DNA of 48,176 nucleotides. Origin: Microbacterium testaceum. GTDB taxonomy: Bacteria; Actinomycetota; Actinomycetes; Actinomycetales; Microbacteriaceae. Each line of letters begins with the position of its first letter. Position 1 is the stretch's first letter. The stretch is from assembly GCF_001476655.1 (NCBI RefSeq), contig NZ_LDRT01000041.1:1-48176 (forward strand), read 5' to 3'. Below the pieces are notes generated by a model that saw only the letters and a program-made list of their open reading frames with translations, did no database searches and had not been told where the DNA came from. Positions 17,554-26,353 of the stretch are shown here, piece by piece. A program made the position numbers and the translations under genes.

Positions 17554-18117
17554 GTGACGCGCATCATCTCCGGCCGCGCGGGCGGCGCCGTGCTCGAGGT
17601 CCCCCCGAAGGGCACACGCCCGACGAGCGACCGGGTGCGCGAATCGCTCTTCGGTGCGCTCGAGTCCGCAGACCTCCTCGACGGCGCGCGCGTCGCCGAC
17701 CTCTACGCCGGCTCCGGTGCCCTGGGGCTCGAGAGCCTGAGTCGAGGAGCGATCTCGGCGGACCTGGTCGAGCTCTCCGCTCCGGCATCCGCCGTGATCC
17801 GCAAGAACGCAGACCGGGTGCGGACGGCCGGCGTCCACGCCCCCGCGCGGGTGCACCGGGCGAACGTCACGACGTACCTCGCGGCATCCGGGGCCGAGTG
17901 GGACCTCGTCTTCATCGACCCTCCGTACGACGTGGGGGACGATGAGCTCACCCGCGTGCTGATCGCCCTCGCTCCGCACCTGAGCCCGGATGCCGCGGTC
18001 ATCGTTGAGCGCGCCACGCGCTCGCCCGCCCCCGAGTGGGAGGCCGCCGGTCTCGAGCCCGAGAGGGAGCGCGCGTACGGCGACACCACGATGTGGTGGG
18101 GGCGACCGCACGCCTGA
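17554..18117 (+). CDS. rsmD: 16S rRNA (guanine(966)-N2)-methyltransferase RsmD
   Basis: A SAM-dependent methyltransferase that modifies G966 of 16S rRNA in the 30S subunit. It starts MTRIISGRAGGAVLEVPP and has the SAM-binding motif DLYAGSGALGLE (49-60) and the catalytic DPPY (122-125). Length is 187 residues. The GTG start at 17554 fits the TAGGCT-6 nt rule; GGAGCG just before it is too close to serve as a normal ribosome site. It is divergent from recG and converges with thiL 11 bp after its stop. Confidence 0.94.
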   Translation: MTRIISGRAGGAVLEVPPKGTRPTSDRVRESLFGALESADLLDGARVADLYAGSGALGLESLSRGAISADLVELSAPASAVIRKNADRVRTAGVHAPARVHRANVTTYLAASGAEWDLVFIDPPYDVGDDELTRVLIALAPHLSPDAAVIVERATRSPAPEWEAAGLEPERERAYGDTTMWWGRPHA

Positions 18118-18128
18118 AGCGGCACGGG

Positions 18129-19133
18129 TCAGCCGCGCCCGGCGTCCCAGTCGCGATAGGGGTCCCAGCCCACCCGGCCTGTCCACGCACGTCCGTCGAC
18201 GATGATCGATTCATCGCCCCGCGCCTGGACGGTTCCGATCCGACGACCGAGAGGGGTGGCATCCACGGGGAACGTCACGAGGAAGCCGTGATCCTCTCCG
18301 CCGGCGAGAGCGCCCGCGGGGTCGTCACCCAGGGAAGCGGAGTCGAGGGAGATCGTGACGCCCGAGGCATCCGCCATCCGGGTCGCGTCGAGCGCGAGCC
18401 CGTCCGAGATGTCCATCATCGCCGTGGCCCCGGCGTCCGCCGCGCGGAGCGCGTCGGCGATCGGGGGGCGAGGGGCGAGCTGGCGCGACAGCGCGTGGGC
18501 GTCCGCGTTGCCGAGGGTCGCGCGCGCCTCGGTCGTGACGGCGATGGGGGTGCCGTCGGCATCCGTGAAGCGTCGGAAGAGCAGGTCGATCCCCCGAGCG
18601 GCCGGGCCGAGCTCGCCGATGACGTACACGCCGTCGCCGACGCGCGCGCCCGAGCGTCGCACCGGGTCACGGCTGTCGAGAGAGCCGAGGGCCGTGACGG
18701 CGATCGTGAGCGTGTCGGACACGGTGAGGTCGCCGCCCTCGACCGCGCAGTCCGGGGCGAGCTCGGCGCACGCCGCGGCGAGCCCGTCGGCGAAGCCGCG
18801 GACGAACGAGACGGGGGTCGCGTCGGGCATCGCGAGCGCGACCAGGAGAGCGATCGGCCGCGCGCCCATCGCGGCGACATCGGCCATGTTGACCGCGGCC
18901 GCTTTGAAGCCGAGGTCGTGTGCCGACGACCACGCGAGGCGGAAGTCCGGGCCGTGGACGAGCGTGTCCGTCGTCGCGACCACGCGTCCATCCGGGAACG
19001 CGAGCACGGCCGCGTCGTCGCCGGGTCCGACGGGAGCCGCCGAGGGCGGAAGGCGATCCAGGATGCCGCGGAGGATCTGCCCCTCGGACAGTTCTCCCAC
19101 GGTGATCTCACGGCTGGTCTCGGCGTCGGTCAC
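18129..19133 (-). CDS. thiL: Thiamine-monophosphate kinase
   Basis: Phosphorylates thiamine monophosphate to the active cofactor thiamine diphosphate. The AIRS-type fold is recognisable by GPGDDAAVL near residue 37, the metal-binding segment TTDTLVHGPDFR, KAAAVNMADVAAMGARP, VEGGDLTVSD and the C-terminal MDISDGLALDATRMA and GGEDHGFLVTF. Length is 334 residues, start GTG at 19133. It is divergent from the DUF3515 lipoprotein, with 25 bp between starts, so the two share a promoter region. Confidence 0.95.
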   Translation of the reverse strand: MTDAETSREITVGELSEGQILRGILDRLPPSAAPVGPGDDAAVLAFPDGRVVATTDTLVHGPDFRLAWSSAHDLGFKAAAVNMADVAAMGARPIALLVALAMPDATPVSFVRGFADGLAAACAELAPDCAVEGGDLTVSDTLTIAVTALGSLDSRDPVRRSGARVGDGVYVIGELGPAARGIDLLFRRFTDADGTPIAVTTEARATLGNADAHALSRQLAPRPPIADALRAADAGATAMMDISDGLALDATRMADASGVTISLDSASLGDDPAGALAGGEDHGFLVTFPVDATPLGRRIGTVQARGDESIIVDGRAWTGRVGWDPYRDWDAGRG

Positions 19134-19146
19134 TCCCCCACGCTAT

Positions 19147-19152
19147 TAGCCT
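19147..19152 (+). promoter_or_regulatory. Leaderless -10 element of the DUF3515 gene
   Basis: TAGCCT, then GGAGGG, then GTG at 19159. GGAGGG abuts the start codon, too close to act as a ribosome site, which favours a leaderless mRNA. The same bases lie in the thiL promoter region on the other strand. Confidence 0.5.
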
Positions 19153-19158
19153 GGAGGG

Positions 19159-19674
19159 GTGCCCCGCTCTTCTCGGACTCTCCCGCTGCTCGCTGCCCTC
19201 CTGCTCCTCCCGGGGCTCGCGGCGTGCAGCGCGACGGTCGCGATGGAGCCGGCGAAGCTCGCCAACGACCCCGCGTGCGCCAACGTCGAGGCGCGACTGC
19301 CGAAGACCATTTCGGGACAGGAACGCCGCTGGACCGACGCACAGTCGACTGCGGCCTGGGGCAATCCGGCATCCATCCTCATGACCTGCGGTCTCGAGGC
19401 CCCCGCCCCGACGACACTGCCGTGTCGGACGTCGGACGGCGTGGACTGGATCGTCGACGAGTCCCGAGCATCCGAGAACAAGTACACGCTCACCACCTAC
19501 GGGCGCGAACCCGCGGTGCAGGTCTTCCTCGATCAGGGCGTGGCCAGCAGCGGCGATGTCGCCCAGGCGCTGGGACCGCTGATCCGCGACAACCTCGCTG
19601 CGACCGGCGCGAAGTGCACCTCGCTGTCGGATGCGACGCCCGCTCCGGAGCCGTCGCCGACAACGACCCCGTAG
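19159..19674 (+). CDS. DUF3515-family lipoprotein
   Basis: A 171-residue exported lipoprotein. It has a basic n-region (MPRSSR), a hydrophobic core and lipobox GLAAC with Cys23 as the lipidated residue. The mature part has the DUF3515 look (WGNPASILMTCGLEAPAPT, DGVDWIVDES) with three more cysteines that may form disulfides, and a Pro/Thr-rich tail. DUF3515 proteins are actinobacterial, of unknown function, and often sit beside thiL and ddl as here. It converges with ddl after 51 bp. Confidence 0.9.
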   Translation: MPRSSRTLPLLAALLLLPGLAACSATVAMEPAKLANDPACANVEARLPKTISGQERRWTDAQSTAAWGNPASILMTCGLEAPAPTTLPCRTSDGVDWIVDESRASENKYTLTTYGREPAVQVFLDQGVASSGDVAQALGPLIRDNLAATGAKCTSLSDATPAPEPSPTTTP

Positions 19675-19725
19675 CGATGTCGCGGGAGCGACCTCCCCGA
19701 CGCAGACGAGATTCCGGTAGGGCGG

Positions 19726-20811
19726 TCAGGCCTTCGCCAGCGCCGCATCGAGCAGGTCGCTGATCAGGTCGGGGTAGCTCAGCCCGGAAGCGATCCAGCA
19801 CGTCGGGAACATCGAGATCGGGGTGAACCCGGGCATCGTGTTGACCTCGTTCACGTAGAACTCGGTGCCGGTGTAGAAGAAGTCCACGCGGGCCAGACCC
19901 TGACCGCCGATCGCCTCGAACGCCTGCGCGGCGATCCGCTGCATCTCAGCCAGCTCGCCGTCGCCGAGGTCGGCGGGGCACACGAGGTCGACACCGGGCG
20001 CGTCGAGGTACTTCGCCTCGAAGTCGTAGAACTCGCGGCCCGTGACGATGATCTCGCCGGCGACGCTCACGCGGACCGGCCCGCCATCGCGGCCGGGGAG
20101 CACGCCGCATTCGACCTCCCGACCGACGATCGCCTTCTCGACGAGCACGAGGCCGTCCTCGGCGAACGCGGTGTCGAGGGCGGCATCCAGGTCTTCCCAT
20201 CGCGACACCTTCGTCACACCGACGCTCGAGCCCGCCTCGTTCGGCTTCACGAAGACCGGCAGGTCGAGGGCCCGCATCCGGCGCTCCCACAGCGCGCGGT
20301 CCCGGGCGAGATCGGCGCGCGTGACGGCCACCCACGGCACCACCGGGACGTGCGCTGCTCGAAGCACCTGCTTGGTGACGTGCTTGTTCATCCCGATCGC
20401 TGACATGAGCACGCCGCCACCGGCGTACGGGATGCCGAGGAGCTCGAGGAGTCCCTGTACCGTGCCGTCCTCACCGAACCGCCCGTGCAGGATCGGCAGC
20501 ACGACATCGACGTCTCCGAGCGACCGCGTGCCCTCGGCATCCGTCACCGTCCACTCGCGCGACAGCGTCGAGTCGGGAAGCCGGACGCGCGTGCCGTTGT
20601 CGACGACCTGCGGCAGCGCCTCCGGACGGAGCGCGAACTTGTCGGGGTCGTCCTCCTCGAGCACGAACGCGCCGTCGCGGGTGATGCCGACCGGGATCAC
20701 CCGGAAGCGGTCACGATCGATCGCCCGCAGCACCCCGCCCGCCGTGGCGGAACTGATCGAATGCTCGCTGGAGCGCCCGCCGAAGAGCACCACCACCACC
20801 GGTTTGGTCAT
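19726..20811 (-). CDS. ddl: D-alanine--D-alanine ligase
   Basis: An ATP-grasp enzyme that makes the D-Ala-D-Ala dipeptide for peptidoglycan. It starts MTKPVVVVLFGGRSSEHSIS and shows GIPYAGGGVLMSAIGMNKH, FVKPNEAGSSVGVTKV and the metal/substrate motif NEVNTMPGFTPISMFP near the C terminus. Length is 361 residues. Its first 101 bp are also read in another frame as the end of gpsA. A GAGAGGAC ribosome site 6 nt before the ATG supports the start. It is last in the murA-plsC-gpsA-ddl envelope run. Confidence 0.95.
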   Translation of the reverse strand: MTKPVVVVLFGGRSSEHSISSATAGGVLRAIDRDRFRVIPVGITRDGAFVLEEDDPDKFALRPEALPQVVDNGTRVRLPDSTLSREWTVTDAEGTRSLGDVDVVLPILHGRFGEDGTVQGLLELLGIPYAGGGVLMSAIGMNKHVTKQVLRAAHVPVVPWVAVTRADLARDRALWERRMRALDLPVFVKPNEAGSSVGVTKVSRWEDLDAALDTAFAEDGLVLVEKAIVGREVECGVLPGRDGGPVRVSVAGEIIVTGREFYDFEAKYLDAPGVDLVCPADLGDGELAEMQRIAAQAFEAIGGQGLARVDFFYTGTEFYVNEVNTMPGFTPISMFPTCWIASGLSYPDLISDLLDAALAKA

Positions 20812-21853
20812 TTCGCGTCCTCTCGCCCTGCGGCTGGTCGTCGTCGGTCGTCAGGTGGGGCGCGATGTCGCGCGGGTCCATGGTGCCGTCGAGCACCATC
20901 TTGACCTGCTGCACGATGGGCATGTCGACACCGACCTGCTTCGCGAGCTGGAGCACCGGGGCGACGGATGCCAAACCCTCGGCGGTCTGCTGCATCTGGG
21001 TGACGACTTCTTTGTAGCCGTATCCCTGCCCGAGCAGGCGCCCCGCCGTGTTGTTGCGGCTGAGCGGCGACTGGCACGTCGCGATGAGGTCGCCGAGCCC
21101 GGCGAGACCCTGCAGCGTCTCGGGTTGGGCGCCCTGCGCGACGGCGAAGTCGGTCATCTCGACGAGTCCGCGCGTGATGATCGACGCCTTGGTGTTCTCG
21201 CCGTAGCCGACGCCGTCGACGATGCCGATCGCCACCGCGATGAGGTTCTTCAGCACCCCGCCGAACTCGGTGCCGATGACATCGGTGTTGACGAACGAGC
21301 GGAAATAGCGATTGCGCGCGCGGCGCGCGACGGCCTCGGCCGTCTCGGGGCTCAAGGAGCTGATGACCGCGGCCGTGGGCTGCTCGCGCGCGATCTCGAG
21401 GGCGAGGTTCGGGCCGGATGCCACCGCGATGCGGGCAGGGTCGCACTCGAGCACCTGCTCGATGACCTGGCTCATGCGCAGGCCCGTGGACTTCTCGACA
21501 CCTTTCATGAGCGACACGATCGGGACGTCGGTGTGCGCGACGAGCGGCTTGATCGCGGCGAGGTTCTCCCGGAGCGACTGGCTGGGAACCGAGAGGTAGA
21601 TCTGCTCCGCCCCCCGCAGAGCCTCGGCGAGGTCGGTCGTCGCTGTCATCGTGCGAGGCAGATTGATGCCCGAGAGGTAGCGGCTGTTGCGCTTCGACTC
21701 GGTGATCTCGGCGGCCAGCTCCGCGCGACGCGCCCACATCACCACCGATGCACCGCCATCGGCGAGGATCTTGCCGAACGTCGTGCCCCAGCTTCCGGCA
21801 CCGACGACGGCCACCTTCGGGCCCGCGACGGGCGCGACGTTCCTACGACTCAA
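20711..21853 (-). CDS. gpsA: Glycerol-3-phosphate dehydrogenase [NAD(P)+]
   Basis: Reduces dihydroxyacetone phosphate to sn-glycerol-3-phosphate for phospholipid synthesis. It has the Rossmann motif KVAVVGAGSWGTTFGKIL at the N terminus and the catalytic lysine region TEFGGVLKNLIAVAIGI, followed by GLGDLIATCQSPLSRN. The recognisable fold ends near DPRDIAPHLTTDDD, but the frame runs on for about 40 Gly/Arg/Gln-rich residues and overlaps ddl by 101 bp. The start overlaps the plsC stop by 11 bp. Length is 380 residues, longer than usual because of this tail. Confidence 0.93.
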   Translation of the reverse strand: MSRRNVAPVAGPKVAVVGAGSWGTTFGKILADGGASVVMWARRAELAAEITESKRNSRYLSGINLPRTMTATTDLAEALRGAEQIYLSVPSQSLRENLAAIKPLVAHTDVPIVSLMKGVEKSTGLRMSQVIEQVLECDPARIAVASGPNLALEIAREQPTAAVISSLSPETAEAVARRARNRYFRSFVNTDVIGTEFGGVLKNLIAVAIGIVDGVGYGENTKASIITRGLVEMTDFAVAQGAQPETLQGLAGLGDLIATCQSPLSRNNTAGRLLGQGYGYKEVVTQMQQTAEGLASVAPVLQLAKQVGVDMPIVQQVKMVLDGTMDPRDIAPHLTTDDDQPQGERTRNDQTGGGGALRRALQRAFDQFRHGGRGAAGDRS

Positions 21854-22580
21854 GGCGGCCCGTCTCGTTCTGCCCGTGCTGCGACGGGTTCCAGCGCTCG
21901 GCCGGGGCGGGAATGCCCCGGATACCGGAGAGCATCTGCGAGATGCGTCCCATGAGCGCGTCGGTCGCGCTCGTGAGCACCGCGGGCGAGGTGGAGCCGG
22001 CGTACTCCGACAGATCCATCGCCGGGCCGAACTCGATGATCACGTGGGAGCGACGCGGGAACCTGAGCTTGCCGTAGCGCGGGAGAATCTCTTGCACTCC
22101 CCACTGCGCCATCGGGATGAGGGGGAGGTCTCCGGCGAGGGCGAGTCGGACGGCACCCGTCTTGCCGCGCATCGGCCACAGGTCGGGATCGCGCGTGAGC
22201 GTGCCCTCGGCGTAGACGATGACGCCGCGTCCGTCCTTCGCGATCTGCTGTGCGGCCTTCATGGACTGGTTCGCACTCGTGGAGGATCGCGGCACGGGGA
22301 CCATTCCGGTCGCCCGCAATGCGGCTCCCAGGACGGGGACCTTGAACAGGCTCTCTTTCGCCATGAACCGCGGGGCACGACCCACTCGCCAGACCGCGAC
22401 GGCGACCGTCACCGGGTCGAACTCCGAGTTGTGGTTCGGAGCGAGCACGTACGCCCCCTCGCGCGGGAGGTTCTCCGCGCCGCGGATCTCGATCCGCGCG
22501 AACAGTCCCGTGACGGGGACGATGATCGCCGCGAGCGGCCAGAAGGCGCTCGGGCGGCTCTTCTCGGGGTTCGAAGCCAC
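21843..22580 (-). CDS. 1-acyl-sn-glycerol-3-phosphate acyltransferase (PlsC-like)
   Basis: A membrane-associated acyltransferase that acylates lysophosphatidate in phospholipid synthesis. The catalytic NHNSEFD (49-55, the NHx4D motif) follows one hydrophobic N-terminal segment (WPLAAIIVPVTGLFA). VPVPRSS and VYAEGTLTRD (the EGT block at 125-127) complete the family pattern. Length is 245 residues, GTG start at 22580, 5 bp after the murA stop. It sits beside gpsA, which makes the glycerol-3-phosphate backbone, so the two act in one pathway. Confidence 0.92.
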   Translation of the reverse strand: MASNPEKSRPSAFWPLAAIIVPVTGLFARIEIRGAENLPREGAYVLAPNHNSEFDPVTVAVAVWRVGRAPRFMAKESLFKVPVLGAALRATGMVPVPRSSTSANQSMKAAQQIAKDGRGVIVYAEGTLTRDPDLWPMRGKTGAVRLALAGDLPLIPMAQWGVQEILPRYGKLRFPRRSHVIIEFGPAMDLSEYAGSTSPAVLTSATDALMGRISQMLSGIRGIPAPAERWNPSQHGQNETGRLES

Positions 22581-22585
22581 CGGCG

Positions 22586-23959
22586 TCAGCCCACGACGGA
22601 GAAGTCGGCGTCGAGAGCAGTGAGCTTCTCGAGGAACTTCTCGTAGCCCCGGCGGATGATGCCGATGTTGCGCACGGTCGACTCGCCCTCGGCCGCCAGC
22701 GCGGCGATCACGTAGCTGTAGCCGCCGCGGAGGTCGGGGACCTCGACGTCGGCGCCGTGCAGGGGCGTCGGTCCGTTGATGACCGCGGCCTGCTCGAGGT
22801 CGCGGCGCGGGACGCGGCGATCCGGGCTCGCGATGCCCTTCGGGTGCACGACGATGTCGGCCCCCATCTTGTTCAACGCGGCGGTGAAGCCCAGGCGGTT
22901 CTCGTACACGGTCTCGTGGACGGTCGAGGTGCCCGGCGCCTGGGTGAGCGCGACGATGAGGGGCTGCTGCCAGTCGGTCATGAAGCCCGGGTGCACGTCG
23001 GTCTCGACCATGACGGGCTTGAGCGCGTCACCACGACGGAACAGGATGCCGTCCTCGCGCACGTCGAACCAGCCGCCGGCCTTGCGGAAGACGTTGAGGA
23101 ACGTCAGCATGTCCTGCTGCCGAGCGCCCTTGGCGAAGATCTCGCCGTCGGTGGCAAGGGCCGCGCAGGCCCACGAGGCGGCCTCGTTGCGGTCGAAGAT
23201 CGCGCGGTGGTCGTAGCCGACGAGCTTGTCGACACCCTCGATGAAGATGACGCGGTTGGGCTCGTACGAGATGATCGCGCCCATCTTCTGCAGGACGGCG
23301 ATGAGGTCCATGATCTCGGGCTCGATCGCGGCGTTCCGCAGCTCGGTCACGCCTTTGGCGCGCACCGCGGTGAGCAGCACCTGCTCGGTTGCTCCGACGC
23401 TCGGGTACGGCAGCGTGATGTTCGCGCCGTGCAGGCCGTTCGGGGCCGTGATGCGGATCCCCTCATAGCTCTTGTCGACCACGGCGCCGAAGGCGCGGAG
23501 CGCGTCCATGTGGAAGTTGATCGGACGGTCGCCGATGCGGCATCCGCCCAGGTCGGGGATGAGCGCTTCACCGAGAAGGTGCAGCAGCGGACCGCAGAAG
23601 AGGATCGGGATGCGCGAGGCACCCGCGTGGGCGTCGATCTCTTCGAAGTGCGCGGCGACCGCGCCCGAGGGGTCGAGGTGAAGGGTTCCCTCCTCCTCGC
23701 CCTCGGTCACGGTGACGCCGTGCACCTCGAGGAGCGAGCGCACGACCTTGACGTCGCTGATCATCGGCACGTCGCGAAGGGTGCTGGTGGTGTCGCCGAG
23801 GAGTGCGGCCACCATCGCCTTGGTGACGAGGTTCTTCGCTCCCTTGACCTCGACAGTGCCGCGCAACGGACGACCGCCGCGGATGGTGAGGGTCTCTGCC
23901 GCCTCCCAGTCCGGCTGCCCGATGGGGTGCTCTCCGGTGTCGCTGACGAGTGTGCTCAT
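22586..23959 (-). CDS. murA: UDP-N-acetylglucosamine 1-carboxyvinyltransferase MurA
   Basis: Catalyses the first committed step of peptidoglycan synthesis, enolpyruvyl transfer to UDP-GlcNAc. The substrate-binding KGAKNLVTKA is near residue 40. The active-site loop GGCRIGDRPINFH places cysteine at Cys140, so this is the fosfomycin-sensitive cysteine type and not the Asp form of mycobacteria. The end ALDADFSVVG is intact. Length is 457 residues, with a roughly 20-residue polar N-terminal extension. A GAGGT ribosome site precedes the ATG at 23959. Confidence 0.95.
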   Translation of the reverse strand: MSTLVSDTGEHPIGQPDWEAAETLTIRGGRPLRGTVEVKGAKNLVTKAMVAALLGDTTSTLRDVPMISDVKVVRSLLEVHGVTVTEGEEEGTLHLDPSGAVAAHFEEIDAHAGASRIPILFCGPLLHLLGEALIPDLGGCRIGDRPINFHMDALRAFGAVVDKSYEGIRITAPNGLHGANITLPYPSVGATEQVLLTAVRAKGVTELRNAAIEPEIMDLIAVLQKMGAIISYEPNRVIFIEGVDKLVGYDHRAIFDRNEAASWACAALATDGEIFAKGARQQDMLTFLNVFRKAGGWFDVREDGILFRRGDALKPVMVETDVHPGFMTDWQQPLIVALTQAPGTSTVHETVYENRLGFTAALNKMGADIVVHPKGIASPDRRVPRRDLEQAAVINGPTPLHGADVEVPDLRGGYSYVIAALAAEGESTVRNIGIIRRGYEKFLEKLTALDADFSVVG

Positions 23960-23999
23960 AGGGGGGTGGACCTCACTTCGTGGACGAGGGGCGGCGAAT

Positions 24000-24015
24000 C
24001 GACCCGATCGGGTCG
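24000..24015. terminator. 16-bp perfect palindrome after leuD
   Basis: CGACCCGATCGGGTCG lies 7 bp downstream of the leuD stop, in the 63-bp gap before murA. It has no loop as written, so any RNA hairpin must open its centre. It may end the leuCD transcript or be a protein-binding site. Position is the main evidence. Confidence 0.4.
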
Positions 24016-24022
24016 ATCGGGC

Positions 24023-24619
24023 TCAGCGGACCGGGAGGGTCCGCGGCCGCCATGCCTCGCGGCGCGCCTCGAACTGCGTGATCTTGTCTTCGTCACGCAG
24101 AGTGAGCCCGATGTCGTCGAGCCCTTCGAGAAGCCGCCACCTAGTGTAATCGTCGATCTCGAACGAGACCTGGAGGTCGCCCACCGTGGCGGTCTTCGCG
24201 GTGAGGTCCACGGTCATCTCGATGCCCGGGTTCTCCTCGAGGACAGCCCAGATCTGCTCAGCCTCGTCCTCGGTGATCACGCCCGTGACCAGGCCCTGCT
24301 TGCCCGAGTTGCCGCGGAAGATGTCGGCGAACTTCGGGCTCAGCACGACGCGGAAGCCGTAGTCGCGCAGAGCCCACACGGCGTGTTCGCGGCTGGATCC
24401 GGTGCCGAAGTCGGGACCGGCGACGAGGACGGATGCCGAGCGATAGGCGTCCTGGTTCAGTATGAACTCCGGATCCTGACGCCAGTTGGCGAACAGCGCG
24501 TCGTCGAAACCGGTCTTGGTGACCCGCTTGAGGAAGACGGCCGGGATGATCTGATCCGTATCGACCGCGGAACGCTTCAGGGGCGCGGCGACACCGGTGT
24601 GCGTCGTGAACTTCTCCAT
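24023..24619 (-). CDS. leuD: 3-isopropylmalate dehydratase small subunit
   Basis: The small subunit of isopropylmalate isomerase in leucine synthesis. The family motif [17 protein letters not shown] is intact and closes the active site of LeuC. The ATG at 24619 gives [20 protein letters not shown], the normal start, 1 bp after the leuC stop, so translation is coupled. Length is 198 residues. Confidence 0.96.
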   Translation of the reverse strand: MEKFTTHTGVAAPLKRSAVDTDQIIPAVFLKRVTKTGFDDALFANWRQDPEFILNQDAYRSASVLVAGPDFGTGSSREHAVWALRDYGFRVVLSPKFADIFRGNSGKQGLVTGVITEDEAEQIWAVLEENPGIEMTVDLTAKTATVGDLQVSFEIDDYTRWRLLEGLDDIGLTLRDEDKITQFEARREAWRPRTLPVR

Positions 24620-24620
24620 G

Positions 24621-26093
24621 TCAGGCCTCCGCCCCGGTCGAAACGGTCTCGGGCGCGTTCTGCCCGGGGACGGGGTCCAGGTCTGCCGGGCTCGACAGCG
24701 TCCCCCGCACGGCCGTGGCCGCGGCGACCAGCGGCGACACGAGGTGCGTGCGGCCCCCCTTGCCCTGGCGTCCCTCGAAGTTGCGGTTCGAGGTCGACGC
24801 GCACCGCTCACCGGGCGCGAGCTGGTCGGGATTCATCCCGAGGCACATCGAGCAACCGGCGAAGCGCCACTCGGCACCGAAGTCGGTGAAGACCTTGTCG
24901 AGGCCCTCGGCCTCGGCCTCCAGGCGCACGCGCGCCGATCCGGGGACGACCATCACGCGCACGTTCTCGGCCTTGGTGCGGCCCTGGATGACGGAGGCGA
25001 AAGCCCGCAGGTCTTCGATGCGGCTGTTGGTGCACGAGCCCATGAACACGGCGTCCACGGGGATGTCCTTCATCGGGGTGCCGGCTTCGAGGTCCATGTA
25101 CTCGAGGGCCCGCTCGGCGGCCGCGCGCTCGTTCGCGTCGGCGATGTCGGACGGGGTCGGCACCACGTCCGACAGCGACACGCCCTGACCCGGGTTCGTG
25201 CCCCACGTGACGAAGGGCTCGAGCTCAGCGGCATCCAGGAACACCTCGGCGTCGTACACCGCACCCTCGTCGCTCGGCAGCGTGCGCCAGTAGGCGACCG
25301 CGTCGTCCCAGTCCTGCCCCTGCGGGGCGTGCGGCTTGTCCTTGACGTAGGCGAAGGTCGTCTCGTCGGGGGCGATCATGCCCGCGCGGGCGCCGGCCTC
25401 GATCGACATGTTGCACATCGTCATGCGCCCCTCCATCGAGAGGGAGCGGATCGCCGAACCGCGGAACTCGAGCACGTAGCCCTGACCGCCGTTGGCGCCG
25501 ATCTTGGCGATGATCGCGAGGATGATGTCTTTCGCCGTGACGCCGGGCTTCAGCTCGCCCTCGACGGTGATCGCCATCGTCTTGAGGGGCTTGAGCGGCA
25601 GGGTCTGCGTGGCGAGCACGTGCTCGACCTCGCTCGTGCCGATGCCGAACGCCATCGCGCCGAACGCGCCGTGGGTCGAGGTGTGCGAGTCGCCGCACAC
25701 GACGGTGATGCCGGGCATGGTCAGACCGAGCTGCGGCCCGACGACGTGGACGATGCCCTGCTCCTTGTCGCCGAGCGAGTGGATGCGCACCCCGAACTCG
25801 TCGGCGTTGCGACGGAGGGTCTCGATCTGCGTGCGGCTCGTGAGGTCGGCGATCGGCTTGTCGATGTCGAGGGTGGGGGTGTTGTGATCCTCGGTGGCGA
25901 TCGTCAGGTCGAGGCGGCGCACCGGGCGCCCCTCTGTGCGCAGGCCGTCGAAGGCCTGGGGGCTGGTGACCTCGTGCACGAGGTGCAGATCGATGTAGAT
26001 GAGGTCGGGCTGACCGCCTTCGCCCTTGACGACGAGATGGTCGTCCCAGACTTTCTCAGCCAGGGTGCGAGGGTTCTCGGGAATCGTGCTCAT
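24621..26093 (-). CDS. leuC: 3-isopropylmalate dehydratase large subunit
   Basis: The aconitase-type large subunit that converts 2- to 3-isopropylmalate with a [4Fe-4S] cluster. The cluster cysteines are in [13 protein letters not shown] and [27 protein letters not shown] is the usual substrate-binding segment. The ATG at 26093 starts [19 protein letters not shown] and follows GAGGAG (26105-26110). Length is 490 residues. It lies 61 bp downstream of a 16-residue Leu-rich leader peptide with competing hairpins, so leucine-dependent attenuation is likely. Confidence 0.96.
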   Translation of the reverse strand: MSTIPENPRTLAEKVWDDHLVVKGEGGQPDLIYIDLHLVHEVTSPQAFDGLRTEGRPVRRLDLTIATEDHNTPTLDIDKPIADLTSRTQIETLRRNADEFGVRIHSLGDKEQGIVHVVGPQLGLTMPGITVVCGDSHTSTHGAFGAMAFGIGTSEVEHVLATQTLPLKPLKTMAITVEGELKPGVTAKDIILAIIAKIGANGGQGYVLEFRGSAIRSLSMEGRMTMCNMSIEAGARAGMIAPDETTFAYVKDKPHAPQGQDWDDAVAYWRTLPSDEGAVYDAEVFLDAAELEPFVTWGTNPGQGVSLSDVVPTPSDIADANERAAAERALEYMDLEAGTPMKDIPVDAVFMGSCTNSRIEDLRAFASVIQGRTKAENVRVMVVPGSARVRLEAEAEGLDKVFTDFGAEWRFAGCSMCLGMNPDQLAPGERCASTSNRNFEGRQGKGGRTHLVSPLVAAATAVRGTLSSPADLDPVPGQNAPETVSTGAEA

Positions 26094-26127
26094 GGTTTGC
26101 GTTTCTCCTCGGGAGGGGTGTGAGGCC

Positions 26128-26175
26128 CGCGACGAACTCCGCGACGAGAAAGGCCTAGAACAAGGTCTCGTCGCG
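26128..26175 (-). promoter_or_regulatory. Competing hairpins of the leuCD leader
   Basis: On the minus-strand RNA, arm 1 (CGCGACGAGA, plus coordinates 26166-26175, within leader codons 11-14) pairs perfectly with arm 2 (TCTCGTCGCG, 26140-26149). Arm 3 (TTCGTCGCG, 26128-26136) can pair with arm 1 instead. The Leu codons contain CCTCCTCCTT (26182-26191), which can also pair with the leuC ribosome site GAGGAG. A ribosome stalled on those codons would mask arm 1 and the anti-ribosome-site bases. There is no U-tract, so control may act on leuC translation. Confidence 0.6.
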
Positions 26176-26205
26176 GCCGCTAAGGAGGAGGCCGACGATC
26201 CGCAC
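26155..26205 (-). CDS. Leucine-rich leader peptide of leuCD
   Basis: A 16-residue [19 protein letters not shown], read from a GTG start. Codons 6-8 are CTC CTC CTT (three leucines in a row) and codon 15 is TTG, so a quarter of the peptide is Leu. TATCGT lies exactly 6 nt before the GTG, giving a leaderless mRNA whose first codons are the sensor. The stop falls just before arm 2 of the hairpin. It lies 61 bp upstream of leuC. Leader peptides of this kind are known for amino-acid operons in actinobacteria; this assignment is from sequence only. Confidence 0.72.
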   Translation of the reverse strand: MRIVGLLLSGRDETLF

Positions 26206-26211
26206 CTCGTC

Positions 26212-26217
26212 ACGATA
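26212..26217 (-). promoter_or_regulatory. Leaderless -10 element of the leu leader
   Basis: TATCGT, then GACGAG, then the leader GTG at 26205. No clear -35 is seen upstream. Confidence 0.5.
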
Positions 26218-26353
26218 CCACCGGGCCTCACCCGTCTCGCCGCGCGGCCCGCGCTCGCGCGCTCTCGCTGGACGTAACACGACGCCGCACATTTCGGTGT
26301 CATCCGCCCCCTCGTGCGAGCCTGGCGGGACGCCGCAGGAAGGAGCGTGCCGC

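Noticed and set aside
26206..26353. A SAM riboswitch upstream of the sulfhydrylase
   Set aside because: I looked for SAM-I/IV-like conserved cores and saw none. The gap is short and mainly holds the divergent leu leader promoter.
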